A stretch of 24,558 bases of DNA from JANOQP01 sp044227705 (GCA_044227705.1 JBGAWE010000046.1:1-24558); one strand, 5' to 3'. Counted from the first letter of the stretch, positions 1 to 8,256 are shown. Translations and numbers: made by a program. Notes: generated by a model not told the origin, from the sequence alone.

Positions 1-1081
1 GGCCCCGGTAGCGGCCGTCCGTGTCCGACCAGATGTTCGGCGCGAGCATGGTGTGGTAGAGGGCGGTGTAGAAAACCGTTCTGTCGCGCGGCGAACCACC
101 CTCGATTTCTATCTTGGAAAGCTGCTTCTCCCAAACGTCGCGGGTGCGCTGGCGGGCTTTGTCGAAATCGTTGTTCGTCGACTCGGCCTCGCGGTTGCCC
201 TTCGCCCCGTCCACGTCGACGCCCGAGATGCCCACCTCGGCGACGAGCGGCCCGCCCGCCGAGAGGTCGAACTCGAGGATGACGGCCAGCCCCGATCTCG
301 CCACCAACCGGCCAATGCTTTGGTCGAGGTGGCCGAGGTCGTTGTTGACCTCGCGCTCCACGATGTCGCGCCCGGCGACGTCCGCCAACCGGCTGGACTT
401 TATCGGCCTCGAAAAGCGGATTTCGAAAAAGAACCGCTGGTCGCTCGCCCAGCTCCGCGAGTGGCGGTGGCCGGAGATGATGCCCTCTTTTATCCGGGTG
501 AAATCAAGCTCCGATTCGAGCACGATGTCGCGCCAGCGCAGGTCGATGAGGACGCTGCCGGTCTTCGCCGCCTTCGGGAAAGTGTATCGGTGCCAGCCCG
601 TGCGCTCGGAGGCGGTCAGCTCGACCTTCGTGGCCGGTTTGTCGAGGAAGACCTCGTAGAAGCCCGGCTCGGCCCGCTCTGTTTTTTTGGAAAAAGGGGA
701 GGCGAAGTCGCGCTGCTCGAACCCCGCCCCGGCGGCGACGGGCTGCATGAGCAGGTCGCAATAGTCGCTGATGCCCGTGCCGCTCAAGTGCGTGTGCGAG
801 AAGCCGTAGATGAGCGAGTCGGAGAAGTGGTAGCCGCCGCAGCCGTCCCAGTCGCCGGGGTCGGGGCGGGTGTCGGGCGAGAGCTGTACCATGCCCCACG
901 GGGCGGTGGCACCGGGAAAGGTGTGGCCGTGGCCGCCGGTGCCGATGAAGGGGTTGACGGATTTGAATGGTGAATTGTCAATTGATAATTGTGCTTTTTG
1001 GGCAGGCGCGGCGAAGGTTTTTAGAAGCAAAAAGAGGGCGAGGAGAAGATGGTCAGCGGGCTTGAATTTCTCGTAAAGCAT
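1..1081 (-). CDS. GH92 family alpha-mannosidase-like glycoside hydrolase (3' part outside window)
   Basis: The frame is open from an ATG at 1081 to the left edge, giving the first 360 residues. GH92 enzymes are calcium-dependent exo-alpha-mannosidases, mostly alpha-1,2, which are usually exported in Bacteroidota. Residues 11-28 form a hydrophobic signal peptide ending near APAQ. The GH92 N-terminal hallmark follows: VNPFIGTGG at 42-50, then HTFPGATAPWGMVQLSPD at 53-70 and SHTHLSGTG at 95-103. The last visible residues include FYTALYHTMLAPNIWSD, also typical of GH92. The catalytic glutamate region lies beyond the window. Family members are usually about 750 residues, so roughly half is missing. 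The gene starts 14 nt after the VOC gene, so it probably belongs to the polysaccharide operon. A short AATTG-repeat stretch encodes the linker just after the signal peptide. The family call is secure; the linkage specificity is not. Confidence 0.93.
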   Translation of the reverse strand, partial: MLYEKFKPADHLLLALFLLLKTFAAPAQKAQLSIDNSPFKSVNPFIGTGGHGHTFPGATAPWGMVQLSPDTRPDPGDWDGCGGYHFSDSLIYGFSHTHLSGTGISDYCDLLMQPVAAGAGFEQRDFASPFSKKTERAEPGFYEVFLDKPATKVELTASERTGWHRYTFPKAAKTGSVLIDLRWRDIVLESELDFTRIKEGIISGHRHSRSWASDQRFFFEIRFSRPIKSSRLADVAGRDIVEREVNNDLGHLDQSIGRLVARSGLAVILEFDLSAGGPLVAEVGISGVDVDGAKGNREAESTNNDFDKARQRTRDVWEKQLSKIEIEGGSPRDRTVFYTALYHTMLAPNIWSDTDGRYRG

Positions 1082-1095
1082 TGACGGCCAATTGT

Positions 1096-1494
1096 TTAGC
1101 TGGATGTGGCTGGCTCGATGAGGTCCCAAAGGTTGCCGTAAAGGTCTGAAAAGACTAGCACCTTCCCGAACGCCTCGACAGACGGCGGGCGGACGATTTT
1201 CACCCCCATTTCAGTCAAGTTTTGGAAATCGCGCCCGAGGTCGTCGGTGTGCAAAAAGAGGAAGACGCGCCCGCCCGTCTGGTTGCCGATGCGCGACGAT
1301 TGCTCGTCGCCGACGGCTTTTGCCAGCAGGATTTTGCAGCCCTCGCCTCCCGGCGGGCGGACGACGACCCAACGTTTCGTCTCGCTCATCGCGGTGTCCT
1401 CGATGAGGTCGAAATGGAGCTTTTTGGTGTAGAAATTAATGGCCTCGTCATAGTCTCTGACGACGAGGGCTATTTGGGCGAGCGTCTGGCGCAT
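1096..1494 (-). CDS. VOC (glyoxalase/bleomycin-resistance) superfamily protein
   Basis: This 132-residue protein begins MRQTLAQIALVV and reads as a compact vicinal-oxygen-chelate fold of two beta-alpha-beta-beta-beta modules. The first module includes VVRDYDEAINFYTKKL at about 11-26. The second ends in FGKVLVFSDLYGNLWDLIEP, a common C-terminal signature of the family. VOC proteins are metal-dependent lyases, isomerases or dioxygenases, or antibiotic-binding proteins; substrate cannot be read from sequence. I chose the ATG at 1494 because the frame upstream of it lies inside the MBOAT gene and has no similarity to anything. The start is 5 nt after the MBOAT stop, and GH92 follows 14 nt later, so it is probably co-transcribed with both. 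A role in polysaccharide metabolism is not obvious. Confidence 0.88.
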   Translation of the reverse strand: MRQTLAQIALVVRDYDEAINFYTKKLHFDLIEDTAMSETKRWVVVRPPGGEGCKILLAKAVGDEQSSRIGNQTGGRVFLFLHTDDLGRDFQNLTEMGVKIVRPPSVEAFGKVLVFSDLYGNLWDLIEPATSS

Positions 1495-1499
1495 GGTTT

Positions 1500-2969
1500 T
1501 TAGAATTGGAAATAGATGAAAGCGTTGCTCCCAAAAGTCCCCAAAAACGCGATGAGGCAAAGCAGCGCCGCGAACGCAGCCGCTCTGAAAGCCGGGCTGC
1601 CGACCTGCACGGGGTTGTACCTGAACCGGAAATTGGAGACCTCGACGAGCAGCAGGATCGAGATGACGAGCGCGCCCTTCATCACTTGGAACTTGTTGAC
1701 CACCGCCGCCCACGAGAACGCCTCCCCGCTGGCGATGATGGAAATCATTTGGTTGGCCACCTTGAAGCTCGACGGGCCGAGGCTGCCCGCCCGGAAGTAG
1801 ATCCAGGCGAAACAGGTCAGGAAGTAGCAGGTCAACATCAAAATCCCGCTCTCGACCGCGCCCGGCATCCGCACCGCCGCCACGAGCCGCCGCCACGCGG
1901 GGCTGCACACGCGCTGCAAAATCAGGTAAAGCCCGTGCAGGAAACCCCAGAAGATGAACGCCCCATTGGCCCCGTGCCAGAGGCCGCCGAGGAGCATGGT
2001 TATCATGTTGTTCCGATAGGTGCCCCATTTGCCGCCCCGGTTGCCGCCGAGCGGGATGTAGAGGTAGTCGCGCAGCCACGACGAGAGGCTGATGTGCCAG
2101 CGGCCCCAGAACTCCGAAAAAGATTGGGAGAAATAGGGCGTGCGGAAATTTTCTATGAACCGGAAGCCCATTATCCGGGCGAAGCCGATGGCGATGTCGG
2201 TGTAGCCCGAGAAGTCGCAGTAAATCTGGAAGCTGTAAAACACCACGCCGATGAGCAGGTGCAAGGAGCCGAAAGTCCCCGGAGCCTGAAAACATTGGTC
2301 AACAAAAGGGGCGAGGCTGTCGGCGACGGCCACCTTTTTGAAAAAGCCCCACATCACGCGGCCAAGTCCGCTCATCACGCGGTCGGTGTCCCAGTCGTGG
2401 TCGCGGGTGAACTGAGGGAGAAAATCCTTCGCCCGGACTATCGGCCCGGCCACGAGCTGGGGCCAGAGGCTGACGAAGGTGGCGAACTTGAAAAAATCCC
2501 TCTCGGCTTTGATTTCCCTCCGGTACACGTCGATGGTGTAGCTCATGCTCTGGAAGGTGTAAAAGGAGATGCCGACCGGCAGGACGATGTGCAAAACCAC
2601 CGAGTTTGGGTCGGCCCCGACCATACGGGCGAACGAATCGACGAAGAAGTTGAAGTACTTGAAGAACCCGAGAAAGCCGAGGTTCATGCAGACGGAGATG
2701 AAAATCAGGCGTTTCCGCCGCTTTTCTAGGCCCTCTTTGAGCCAGATGTTGTCGGCCGCGTCGTCGTCGGTTTTCTCCAAAAGGCGGCCGAGCGTGTAGT
2801 CGACGACCGTCACGAAGAGGATGAGGCCGAGGAACCGCCAGTCCCACCAGCCGTAGAAAATCAGGCTGGCCGAGAGGCAGACGGCCCAACGGGCGCGGCC
2901 CTTCGCCAGGAAATAGAGCGGGAAAAAGACGGCCGCGAAGACGGCGAAGGTCAGCGAGTTGAACAGCAT
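1500..2969 (-). CDS. MBOAT family O-acyltransferase (AlgI/PatA/DltB-like)
   Basis: This 489-residue multi-pass inner-membrane protein belongs to the membrane-bound O-acyltransferase family. These enzymes move an acyl (usually acetyl) group across the membrane to an extracytoplasmic SGNH partner that esterifies a polysaccharide. It starts with MLFNSLTFAVF, typical of AlgI-like proteins, so I use the ATG at 2969 rather than a TTG four codons upstream. The central family block is clear: DFSGYTDIAIG at 252-262, FWGRWHISLSSWLRDYLYIP at 288-307, then LLGGLWHGANG at 326-336 with the invariant catalytic-type His332. It lies 45 nt downstream of an SGNH hydrolase gene, and an AT3 gene precedes that one. 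The natural reading is O-acylation of the glycan made by the neighbouring glycosyltransferases. Length is normal for the family. Confidence 0.95.
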   Translation of the reverse strand: MLFNSLTFAVFAAVFFPLYFLAKGRARWAVCLSASLIFYGWWDWRFLGLILFVTVVDYTLGRLLEKTDDDAADNIWLKEGLEKRRKRLIFISVCMNLGFLGFFKYFNFFVDSFARMVGADPNSVVLHIVLPVGISFYTFQSMSYTIDVYRREIKAERDFFKFATFVSLWPQLVAGPIVRAKDFLPQFTRDHDWDTDRVMSGLGRVMWGFFKKVAVADSLAPFVDQCFQAPGTFGSLHLLIGVVFYSFQIYCDFSGYTDIAIGFARIMGFRFIENFRTPYFSQSFSEFWGRWHISLSSWLRDYLYIPLGGNRGGKWGTYRNNMITMLLGGLWHGANGAFIFWGFLHGLYLILQRVCSPAWRRLVAAVRMPGAVESGILMLTCYFLTCFAWIYFRAGSLGPSSFKVANQMISIIASGEAFSWAAVVNKFQVMKGALVISILLLVEVSNFRFRYNPVQVGSPAFRAAAFAALLCLIAFLGTFGSNAFIYFQF

Positions 2970-3014
2970 GGGTTTTCTCAAAAAGTTGTCGGCCGCGAGG
3001 GTCGGCCAGTCTGG

Positions 3015-3725
3015 TCAGAAGACCTTTCCCGTTTCGATGATTTGTTTGACAGCCAAATAGCCGTCGCCGTTGAGGTGCAGCCCGTCGAGGGTGAAAGCGG
3101 CGCGGAGGCTCCCTTTTTCATCCGAAACACCGGCCGTCAAATCGACGAAACGGACGGACTTCGAGCGGGCGAGCGCGGCCAGTTTCTCGTTCAAAAGAAG
3201 GATGTCGGCGTTCGAGACGGGCAGGTTTTTGACCTCCGAGTTCGTCGGCATGACGGAGAGCACGACCACCTCGGGCGGCTCTTTTTCGAAAAGGATTTTG
3301 TCCAAAACCTTGCCGTATTCGGCGGCCGTCGACTCGACGGAGTTCCCGAAAATCAGGTCGTTCACGCCGAGCCAAAGGACGATTTTGGAAGGTTTTTCTT
3401 TTAAAACAGAGCCGATCCGCCGCAGAACGCCGCTGGCACCGTCGCCGACGATGCCCCGGTTGGCGATGTCGAGCGAGTCGCCGAACAGCTCGCGCCACTC
3501 GCCCTGCTCCACTTGGCTGTCGCCGACGATGGCAATCTTTCCCGGTTTCGACATGGTTGAGAGTTTCTCGTAGAGCTCGACGCGGTGCTGGTAGGAGCCG
3601 CCGCTGTCTCCGCTCGTCACGCGGTACCAGACGTAGCGCGGGCCGCCGAACCGGTCGATGACGATTCCGAGTGCGGCGGCCAGCAGAAGGTTAATTGATA
3701 GGGAGGCGATGAGGCGTTTTTTCAT
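3015..3725 (-). CDS. Membrane-anchored SGNH/GDSL hydrolase-type esterase or O-acyltransferase
   Basis: This 236-residue protein has one N-terminal hydrophobic segment (about residues 5-24, preceded by MKKR), so it is anchored in or exported across the inner membrane. The four SGNH blocks are visible: GDSQ with nucleophile Ser70, a conserved Gly in NRGIVGDG (89-96), GVND with Asn122, and DGLHLN with Asp214 and His217. Family members are esterases or, when paired with an MBOAT protein, polysaccharide O-acetyltransferases. Its start overlaps the stop of the upstream AT3 gene (ATGA at 3725-3722), and the MBOAT gene follows after 45 nt. The context therefore favours acyl transfer to or from an exported glycan. 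Whether it adds or removes acyl groups cannot be told from sequence. Confidence 0.92.
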   Translation of the reverse strand: MKKRLIASLSINLLLAAALGIVIDRFGGPRYVWYRVTSGDSGGSYQHRVELYEKLSTMSKPGKIAIVGDSQVEQGEWRELFGDSLDIANRGIVGDGASGVLRRIGSVLKEKPSKIVLWLGVNDLIFGNSVESTAAEYGKVLDKILFEKEPPEVVVLSVMPTNSEVKNLPVSNADILLLNEKLAALARSKSVRFVDLTAGVSDEKGSLRAAFTLDGLHLNGDGYLAVKQIIETGKVF

Positions 3726-4840
3726 TTTGAAGCAGCGGCTTTTTTCTTTTCAAAAAGCCCGACCCACGCCCGCGACACCGGCTCGAAAAGCCACCCGCCG
3801 AGCAAGGCCAGCCCGACGAAAACAACCGGCCAAGCCGAACCGAGCGACAGCCCCGTCTTTTTCAAAAAGAGCAAAAACAGTTCGAGCACGATGACGTGGA
3901 CGAGATAGAGCGAGTAGCTGAAACCGCCCACCCAGCGAAAGAACCGCTCGACCGGCGGTGCCCATTTTTCGGAGAACCGGAAGAGGAAGATGCTCAAACT
4001 CGCATAGCCGATGAGCGCGGGGACGTCGTTGAAAATCTTGCCGACCGGGCCGAGCTTCAAAATCATCAAGACCATAAGCCCGGTGAACAGGATGCCGACG
4101 GGCAAATAGACCCAAAAACTCGGCGCGGCCCAGAAGGGGTTGGGGAGTTGGGGATTCGGGATCCGGGATTGGGAGGCCGAACTGAAAACCGTCTCCGGCC
4201 GGTGAATCTCGGGCTGATTCGTGCTGCCGCTCGCGGAGGTCCGACCACCGTCCGAAAGCACCATTCCGAGGGCGAACTCCCACAGGAATTGGAGGAAAAA
4301 GCTGTTCCAAACCCGTTCGCCGCCCTTTTGGAGAAAGAAGACCGCCAGCCACCAGCCGATGGAAAGAGCGAGGCAGAGCCAAAAGAATCGGCCCGCGCCG
4401 AGCTTGTTTTTCAAAAAAAGCAGGAACGGAAAGGCGATGTAAAACTGGAAAATCGCCGAGATGAACCAGAAGTGGCCGCCGAAACTGGCGATGTATTGCT
4501 CGAAAAACATCTGGTAGAGCGCAGCCCCGGCCAGCCACGCGGGCCAGCGGTCGGCGAAGATGCCCGTCGACACGGCGAGCCCGAGCGAGACGGTCAGCGC
4601 GAGGACGTAGGGGAGCCAGACTTTGGAGAACCGCTTTTTGAAAAACTCGCCGGTCGAAACAGGCTTGCCGAGGCAGAGGCCGAAGCCGGAAAGGAGGAAG
4701 AACAGGTGCACCCCCGTCCCGCCGAAGACGATGCCCTGCTGAAAAAGCGGCGGCAGTTCGAGCCGCTGCAAAACATGGAAGCAGACGATGCTCAAAATCG
4801 CGTAGCCGCGGGCGAACTCGATGTAGGCGAGGCGTTTCAT
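3722..4840 (-). CDS. Acyltransferase family 3 (AT3/OafA-like) membrane protein
   Basis: This 372-residue polytopic membrane protein belongs to the AT3 family, which O-acylates cell-surface carbohydrates. The N-terminal signature is present: EFARGYAILSIVCFHVL at 8-24, with Arg11 and the conserved His22. FLLSGFGL at 48-55 and GHFWFISAI at 122-130 follow, then repeated hydrophobic helices to the end. I chose the ATG at 4840 because it gives the family's expected N-terminus and overlaps the stop of the upstream GT2 by 4 nt (ATGA). The 3' end overlaps the SGNH start in the same way. A polar loop at about residues 197-238 contains the low-complexity RIPNPQLPNP, encoded by a tandem-repeat-like stretch that may be a later insertion. 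It has no fused SGNH domain, so the separate SGNH gene may be its partner. Confidence 0.93.
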   Translation of the reverse strand: MKRLAYIEFARGYAILSIVCFHVLQRLELPPLFQQGIVFGGTGVHLFFLLSGFGLCLGKPVSTGEFFKKRFSKVWLPYVLALTVSLGLAVSTGIFADRWPAWLAGAALYQMFFEQYIASFGGHFWFISAIFQFYIAFPFLLFLKNKLGAGRFFWLCLALSIGWWLAVFFLQKGGERVWNSFFLQFLWEFALGMVLSDGGRTSASGSTNQPEIHRPETVFSSASQSRIPNPQLPNPFWAAPSFWVYLPVGILFTGLMVLMILKLGPVGKIFNDVPALIGYASLSIFLFRFSEKWAPPVERFFRWVGGFSYSLYLVHVIVLELFLLFLKKTGLSLGSAWPVVFVGLALLGGWLFEPVSRAWVGLFEKKKAAASK

Positions 4841-6063
4841 CCCATTTTTTTCATCACCTCCTCCACCGAGACCTGATGGACGCTCTCGGTGTGGCGGAAG
4901 TTCTTGTTCGGGTTCGCCATCTTGAACAGGCCCATGAACTGCCGCCACGCGAACGCCGGGAGGCTCCCGACCGCCTCCCAGACCGGGCGCGGGACGTTGG
5001 AAAGCCGCAGCGTCCAGAGGACGTTCAGGCAGTAGACGGCAACGGCGGCCGCTATAGCGAGGCTGATTTTCGGAGCAAAAACCAGCCCCACGGCCGCGAA
5101 GACCACCGACACGCCGAGCAAGATGAACATCGGCAAACCAACCGTCACGAGGCCGAACAGCAGCTGGTTCCACGAAAACCCCGTGAGGGCGCGGCGCAGG
5201 AGGCCGAGCGAGTTGGGCAGGTTCTGGAAATAGCTGAAAAGCCATCGGCTGCGCTGGGTCTGGGCCGCGTCGCCGGTCGACACCTTTTCGTCGAAGCAGA
5301 CGGCGTCCCAGGCATAGGCGATGCGGCGGTCGGCGCGGAGGAGGTGGTTTTGGAGGATTTTGTCCTCTTGCAGCATCTTCTTCCACTGGTGCTTGCCGCG
5401 CTCGATCTCTGGGCTGCGCAGGTATTCCCAGTATAGGTTCGTCTCGACGGCCATGCCCGAGCCGCTGATGACGGCCGACGAGCCGAGCCGCCATGGGACG
5501 ACGCGCTCCACCCAGTTTTTGTAGAACTCGCCGAGCGAGTCCATCGCGGCGAAGCGGGTTTCGAGGTTCTTCGCCGTGCGCTGGCCCTGGATGGCGGTCT
5601 CGCCGGACTGGGCGTATCGTTGGATGATTTTCAAAAAATCGGGGTGCGCGAGGTTGTCCCCGTCGAAGACGACGGTGAAATCGTGCTTCCGTTGAAAATT
5701 TTCCATCGCGTGGATGATGCTCTTTGCCTTCAAACGGAGCGATGGCTTGGGTTGCAGGAGCCGAAACCGCAGGTCGTCAAAACCCCATTCGACGGGCGGG
5801 CACTCGTCGGCGACGAGATAGACCATCAAGTTCGGGTGCGACTGCCGCAGCAGGCTCTCGACGAGCGGGCGGGCGATGTCGGCGTTCTTGTAGCAGGTGA
5901 TGACGCAGCCGAAGTCGACGTCGGTTTGCGAGACGGGGCGGCCGGGCCGCTTTTCCTTTTTCGGGAAAAACTCTGCGAAAAGGGTCGTCGCAAAAGGGAG
6001 GAGCAGGTAAAAAATCAGGACGCCCGCGCAGACGGCGAACAGGCCGAAGAAGAGGTTGCTCAT
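4837..6063 (-). CDS. Processive-type GT2 glycosyltransferase (cellulose-synthase/NAG-transferase-like), membrane protein
   Basis: This 408-residue family-2 glycosyltransferase has one N-terminal transmembrane helix (about 5-29), a cytosolic catalytic domain, and C-terminal helices at about 310-370. It carries the processive-GT set D, DxD, ED, QxxRW: VADE near 84-87, FDGDN with Asp134/Asp136, QEDK with Glu233-Asp234, and QRSRW at 270-274. Such enzymes polymerise or extend a beta-linked glycan from a nucleotide sugar. I use the ATG at 6063 (MSNLFFG), since the 28 upstream in-frame residues are not hydrophobic and look non-coding. The stop overlaps the AT3 start (ATGA). It probably builds the backbone of the polysaccharide acylated by the next three proteins. 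Sugar specificity is unknown. Confidence 0.9.
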   Translation of the reverse strand: MSNLFFGLFAVCAGVLIFYLLLPFATTLFAEFFPKKEKRPGRPVSQTDVDFGCVITCYKNADIARPLVESLLRQSHPNLMVYLVADECPPVEWGFDDLRFRLLQPKPSLRLKAKSIIHAMENFQRKHDFTVVFDGDNLAHPDFLKIIQRYAQSGETAIQGQRTAKNLETRFAAMDSLGEFYKNWVERVVPWRLGSSAVISGSGMAVETNLYWEYLRSPEIERGKHQWKKMLQEDKILQNHLLRADRRIAYAWDAVCFDEKVSTGDAAQTQRSRWLFSYFQNLPNSLGLLRRALTGFSWNQLLFGLVTVGLPMFILLGVSVVFAAVGLVFAPKISLAIAAAVAVYCLNVLWTLRLSNVPRPVWEAVGSLPAFAWRQFMGLFKMANPNKNFRHTESVHQVSVEEVMKKMG

Positions 6064-6168
6064 AGTGTGCTTTGATTGAAAAATGGGCCGAAGCCCGGCC
6101 AACCGGGGGTGGGATTGCTCGAAAACCGAGGCGAAATTGGGGAGCAATGGCCAAAAAGCCAGCCAAAA

Positions 6169-7116
6169 TCAGGCGATGGCCAGCCGGATTTTCTCAAACT
6201 GGTTGGCCGTCGCGGCGGGCCTTTCCGAGCGGAAGTTCCACATCACGCCCTGCCAGAAGGCGCGGGCGTTCTCCCGTTCTCCTTTTAAATAGAAGGAGAG
6301 GAGGTTCTTTGGCACCGTCACCGCAAAGAGGAAGGCGTGAAAAGCCGCCAGCCGCCAGCCGCCGAAGTTCCGGTGCATGAAACGGACGCGGTTGCGGTTG
6401 AGGTAGTAGGTCTTCAACGCGCCCATCCGGGCGACGGTCAGGCTCTCCTTGTGGAAAATCTCGGCCGTCGGCTCCACCCAAATCGAAAAGCCCGCGCGGC
6501 GGATTCGCTCGGCCCAGTCCAGTTCTTCGTAGTAAAGGAAAAAGTCCTCGTCCATCAGCCCCGCCTGCTCGCAGACAGAGCGCGGGACGAGCATGGCCGC
6601 GCCGTGAACATACGCGGTCGGGGTAGCAACCGCATATTGTCCATGGTCCGGCTCGCCGTGGCCGATGGTCCGGTTTCGGGCGGTCAGCGGGCTGACCGGG
6701 GTGGTGCCCGCGTATTGAATGGTGTTGTTCGCCTTGCTGTTTTCTTCCGGGAAATAGAGGATTTTGGGGCTGGCCGCGCCGAAACCGGGGGTTCGCTCGG
6801 CCAGTTCGACCAGCTTTTTCAGACAGCCGGAGGGCAGCTCCGTGTCGTTGTTGACGAAGAAGAAATAGTCGCCGCGAGCCTCGCGCACGGCGAGGTTGTT
6901 GCCGCCCGCGAAGCCGAGGTTTTTCGAGGACTCAATGACCCGAACCTCTGGGAACCGGGCGCGAACCGTCGCCGCGCAGCTCTCCTTCGAGCAGTTGTCG
7001 ACGACAATCACCTCGATATCTTGGAAGTCCTGCCGCCGGACGCTTTCGAGCATCTGGCAGGTCACCTCCGTCTGGTTGAAGTTGACGGAGATGATGCTGA
7101 CCGAAGGTTTTTTCAT
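6169..7116 (-). CDS. GT2 family glycosyltransferase, WbbL/rhamnosyltransferase-like
   Basis: This 315-residue protein has a GT-A fold of the WbbL type, transferring a sugar (often rhamnose) onto a lipid-linked acceptor on the cytoplasmic face. It begins MKKPSVSIISVNFNQ. Donor-binding features are VDNCS (Asp40) and VNNDTEL with Asn90-Asp91 in the DxD position. The acceptor-side block DEDFFLYYEELDWAERIRRAGF spans about 190-211 and is the strongest WbbL-like mark. A hydrophobic amphipathic stretch near 262-285 may attach it to the membrane. It lies between the sugar transferase (17 nt upstream) and the processive GT2 (105 nt downstream), and so probably adds a second or later sugar to the lipid-linked unit. 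The donor sugar cannot be inferred. Confidence 0.92.
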   Translation of the reverse strand: MKKPSVSIISVNFNQTEVTCQMLESVRRQDFQDIEVIVVDNCSKESCAATVRARFPEVRVIESSKNLGFAGGNNLAVREARGDYFFFVNNDTELPSGCLKKLVELAERTPGFGAASPKILYFPEENSKANNTIQYAGTTPVSPLTARNRTIGHGEPDHGQYAVATPTAYVHGAAMLVPRSVCEQAGLMDEDFFLYYEELDWAERIRRAGFSIWVEPTAEIFHKESLTVARMGALKTYYLNRNRVRFMHRNFGGWRLAAFHAFLFAVTVPKNLLSFYLKGERENARAFWQGVMWNFRSERPAATANQFEKIRLAIA

Positions 7117-7133
7117 AGGAAGGAAGGTGGTGC

Positions 7134-8219
7134 TCAGACGTTCTCCGCCTGTTTAAAAGCAGTCAAAGTCTTTACCAAAATCTTGGCGTCCATCAGCGAG
7201 GAGAACTGGCGGGCGTAGGCGATGTCGAGCTCTATGCGCTCCTCGTCGCTCATGTCGCTCTTGCCGCGCTTGGTCACTTGCCAGAGGCCGGTCAGCCCGG
7301 CCGGGCCGAGGAACCGTTCGGCCCACTGGTCGTTGGTGAGGGCTTCGGCTTCGTAAAGAGGCAGCGGGCGGTTGCCGACGAGGGACATGTCGCCTTTCAA
7401 AATATTGAAAAGCTGCGGCAATTCGTCGATGGAATACTTGCGGATGAAACGGCCGACGCGGGTCACGCGGGGGTCGTTGGAGAGCTTGAAGAACTTGCCC
7501 TCGCCGTACTGATTTTGGGCCATGAACTCCTCGCGCCGCCGGTCGGCGTCGGGGTACATCGAGCGGAACTTGAGGAAGTCGAACACCTGATAGCCGCGAC
7601 CGGCCCGCTTTTGCCGGTAGATAATCGGCCCGTTCGACTCCAGTTTGATGGCCAGCGCGGTCAGCGCAAAGAGCGGAAAGAGGGCCAAGATGATGGCCGA
7701 CGTGCCGACGATGTCGAGCGCGCGCTTCCAGCGCGGGATTTTGACCTCGAAGGTTTCGAGCTTGAGCGTCGGCTGTTTTTCGAGGAGGCGCGGCTTGAAG
7801 GTGTTGAGAAACTCCAACCGGCTTTCGAGCATCGACCATTTCACCGGGCGGGTATAGCAGTCGTCGATGCCGTTTTTGAGGAGATCGGCGTGGGCGATGA
7901 CGTCGCCCTTCTCGGCCAGCGCGATGAACGGAACGAAGCGCAAATCCGGGTGCGCCTGCAACTGGTGGACAAGCTCAAACCGGTCCTTTTTCAAAAAATC
8001 GAGGCTGAAAAAAACCGCGAAGGGCGGCTGGTATGCCTGCAGGGAATGCACCCGGCTTTCGAGCCAGAGGAGTGCCTTGAAAGGCTGGTTGAGCACCTCG
8101 CAGCCATAGATCGAGCTGTCGTCGGGGAAGCCAGCGAGGAGCATCGACTCGTCGCGCTGCCCGTCGAAGCCGACGAAGAGCAGCTCGCGCAGGGGCCGGG
8201 ATTGGAGAGCGTTTGCCAT
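7134..8219 (-). CDS. Pseudo-receiver/bacterial sugar transferase fusion (initiating phosphoglycosyl transferase)
   Basis: The C-terminal half (about 160-361) is a PF02397-type monotopic phosphoglycosyl transferase, which loads a sugar-1-phosphate onto undecaprenyl phosphate and starts glycan assembly. Its marks are KRALDIVGTSA with a membrane hairpin (165-190), YRQKRAGRG, FLKFRSM, the catalytic-type Asp265-Glu266 in DELPQLFNILKGDMSLVGNRP, and GLTGLWQV. Residues about 10-140 resemble a response-regulator receiver but lack its chemistry. In my by-eye alignment the phosphoacceptor position is Ser72 (VFFSLDF) and the conserved Lys is Arg124 (YTRPVKW). I chose the ATG at 8219 (MANALQ) over an upstream TTG. 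A canonical receiver gene lies 140 nt upstream. Fusion of a degenerate receiver suggests regulation by protein contact instead of phosphorylation; that is inference. Confidence 0.93.
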   Translation of the reverse strand: MANALQSRPLRELLFVGFDGQRDESMLLAGFPDDSSIYGCEVLNQPFKALLWLESRVHSLQAYQPPFAVFFSLDFLKKDRFELVHQLQAHPDLRFVPFIALAEKGDVIAHADLLKNGIDDCYTRPVKWSMLESRLEFLNTFKPRLLEKQPTLKLETFEVKIPRWKRALDIVGTSAIILALFPLFALTALAIKLESNGPIIYRQKRAGRGYQVFDFLKFRSMYPDADRRREEFMAQNQYGEGKFFKLSNDPRVTRVGRFIRKYSIDELPQLFNILKGDMSLVGNRPLPLYEAEALTNDQWAERFLGPAGLTGLWQVTKRGKSDMSDEERIELDIAYARQFSSLMDAKILVKTLTAFKQAENV

Positions 8220-8256
8220 GTTCAGATTAGTGTTCGTTGTTTGCAAAGAAGAGCCG

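Noticed and set aside
1506..2729. Long plus-strand open frame (407 codons) antisense to the MBOAT gene.
   Set aside because: It is a GC-rich shadow frame: charged, low-complexity translation with no domain, while the opposite strand encodes a clear MBOAT protein.
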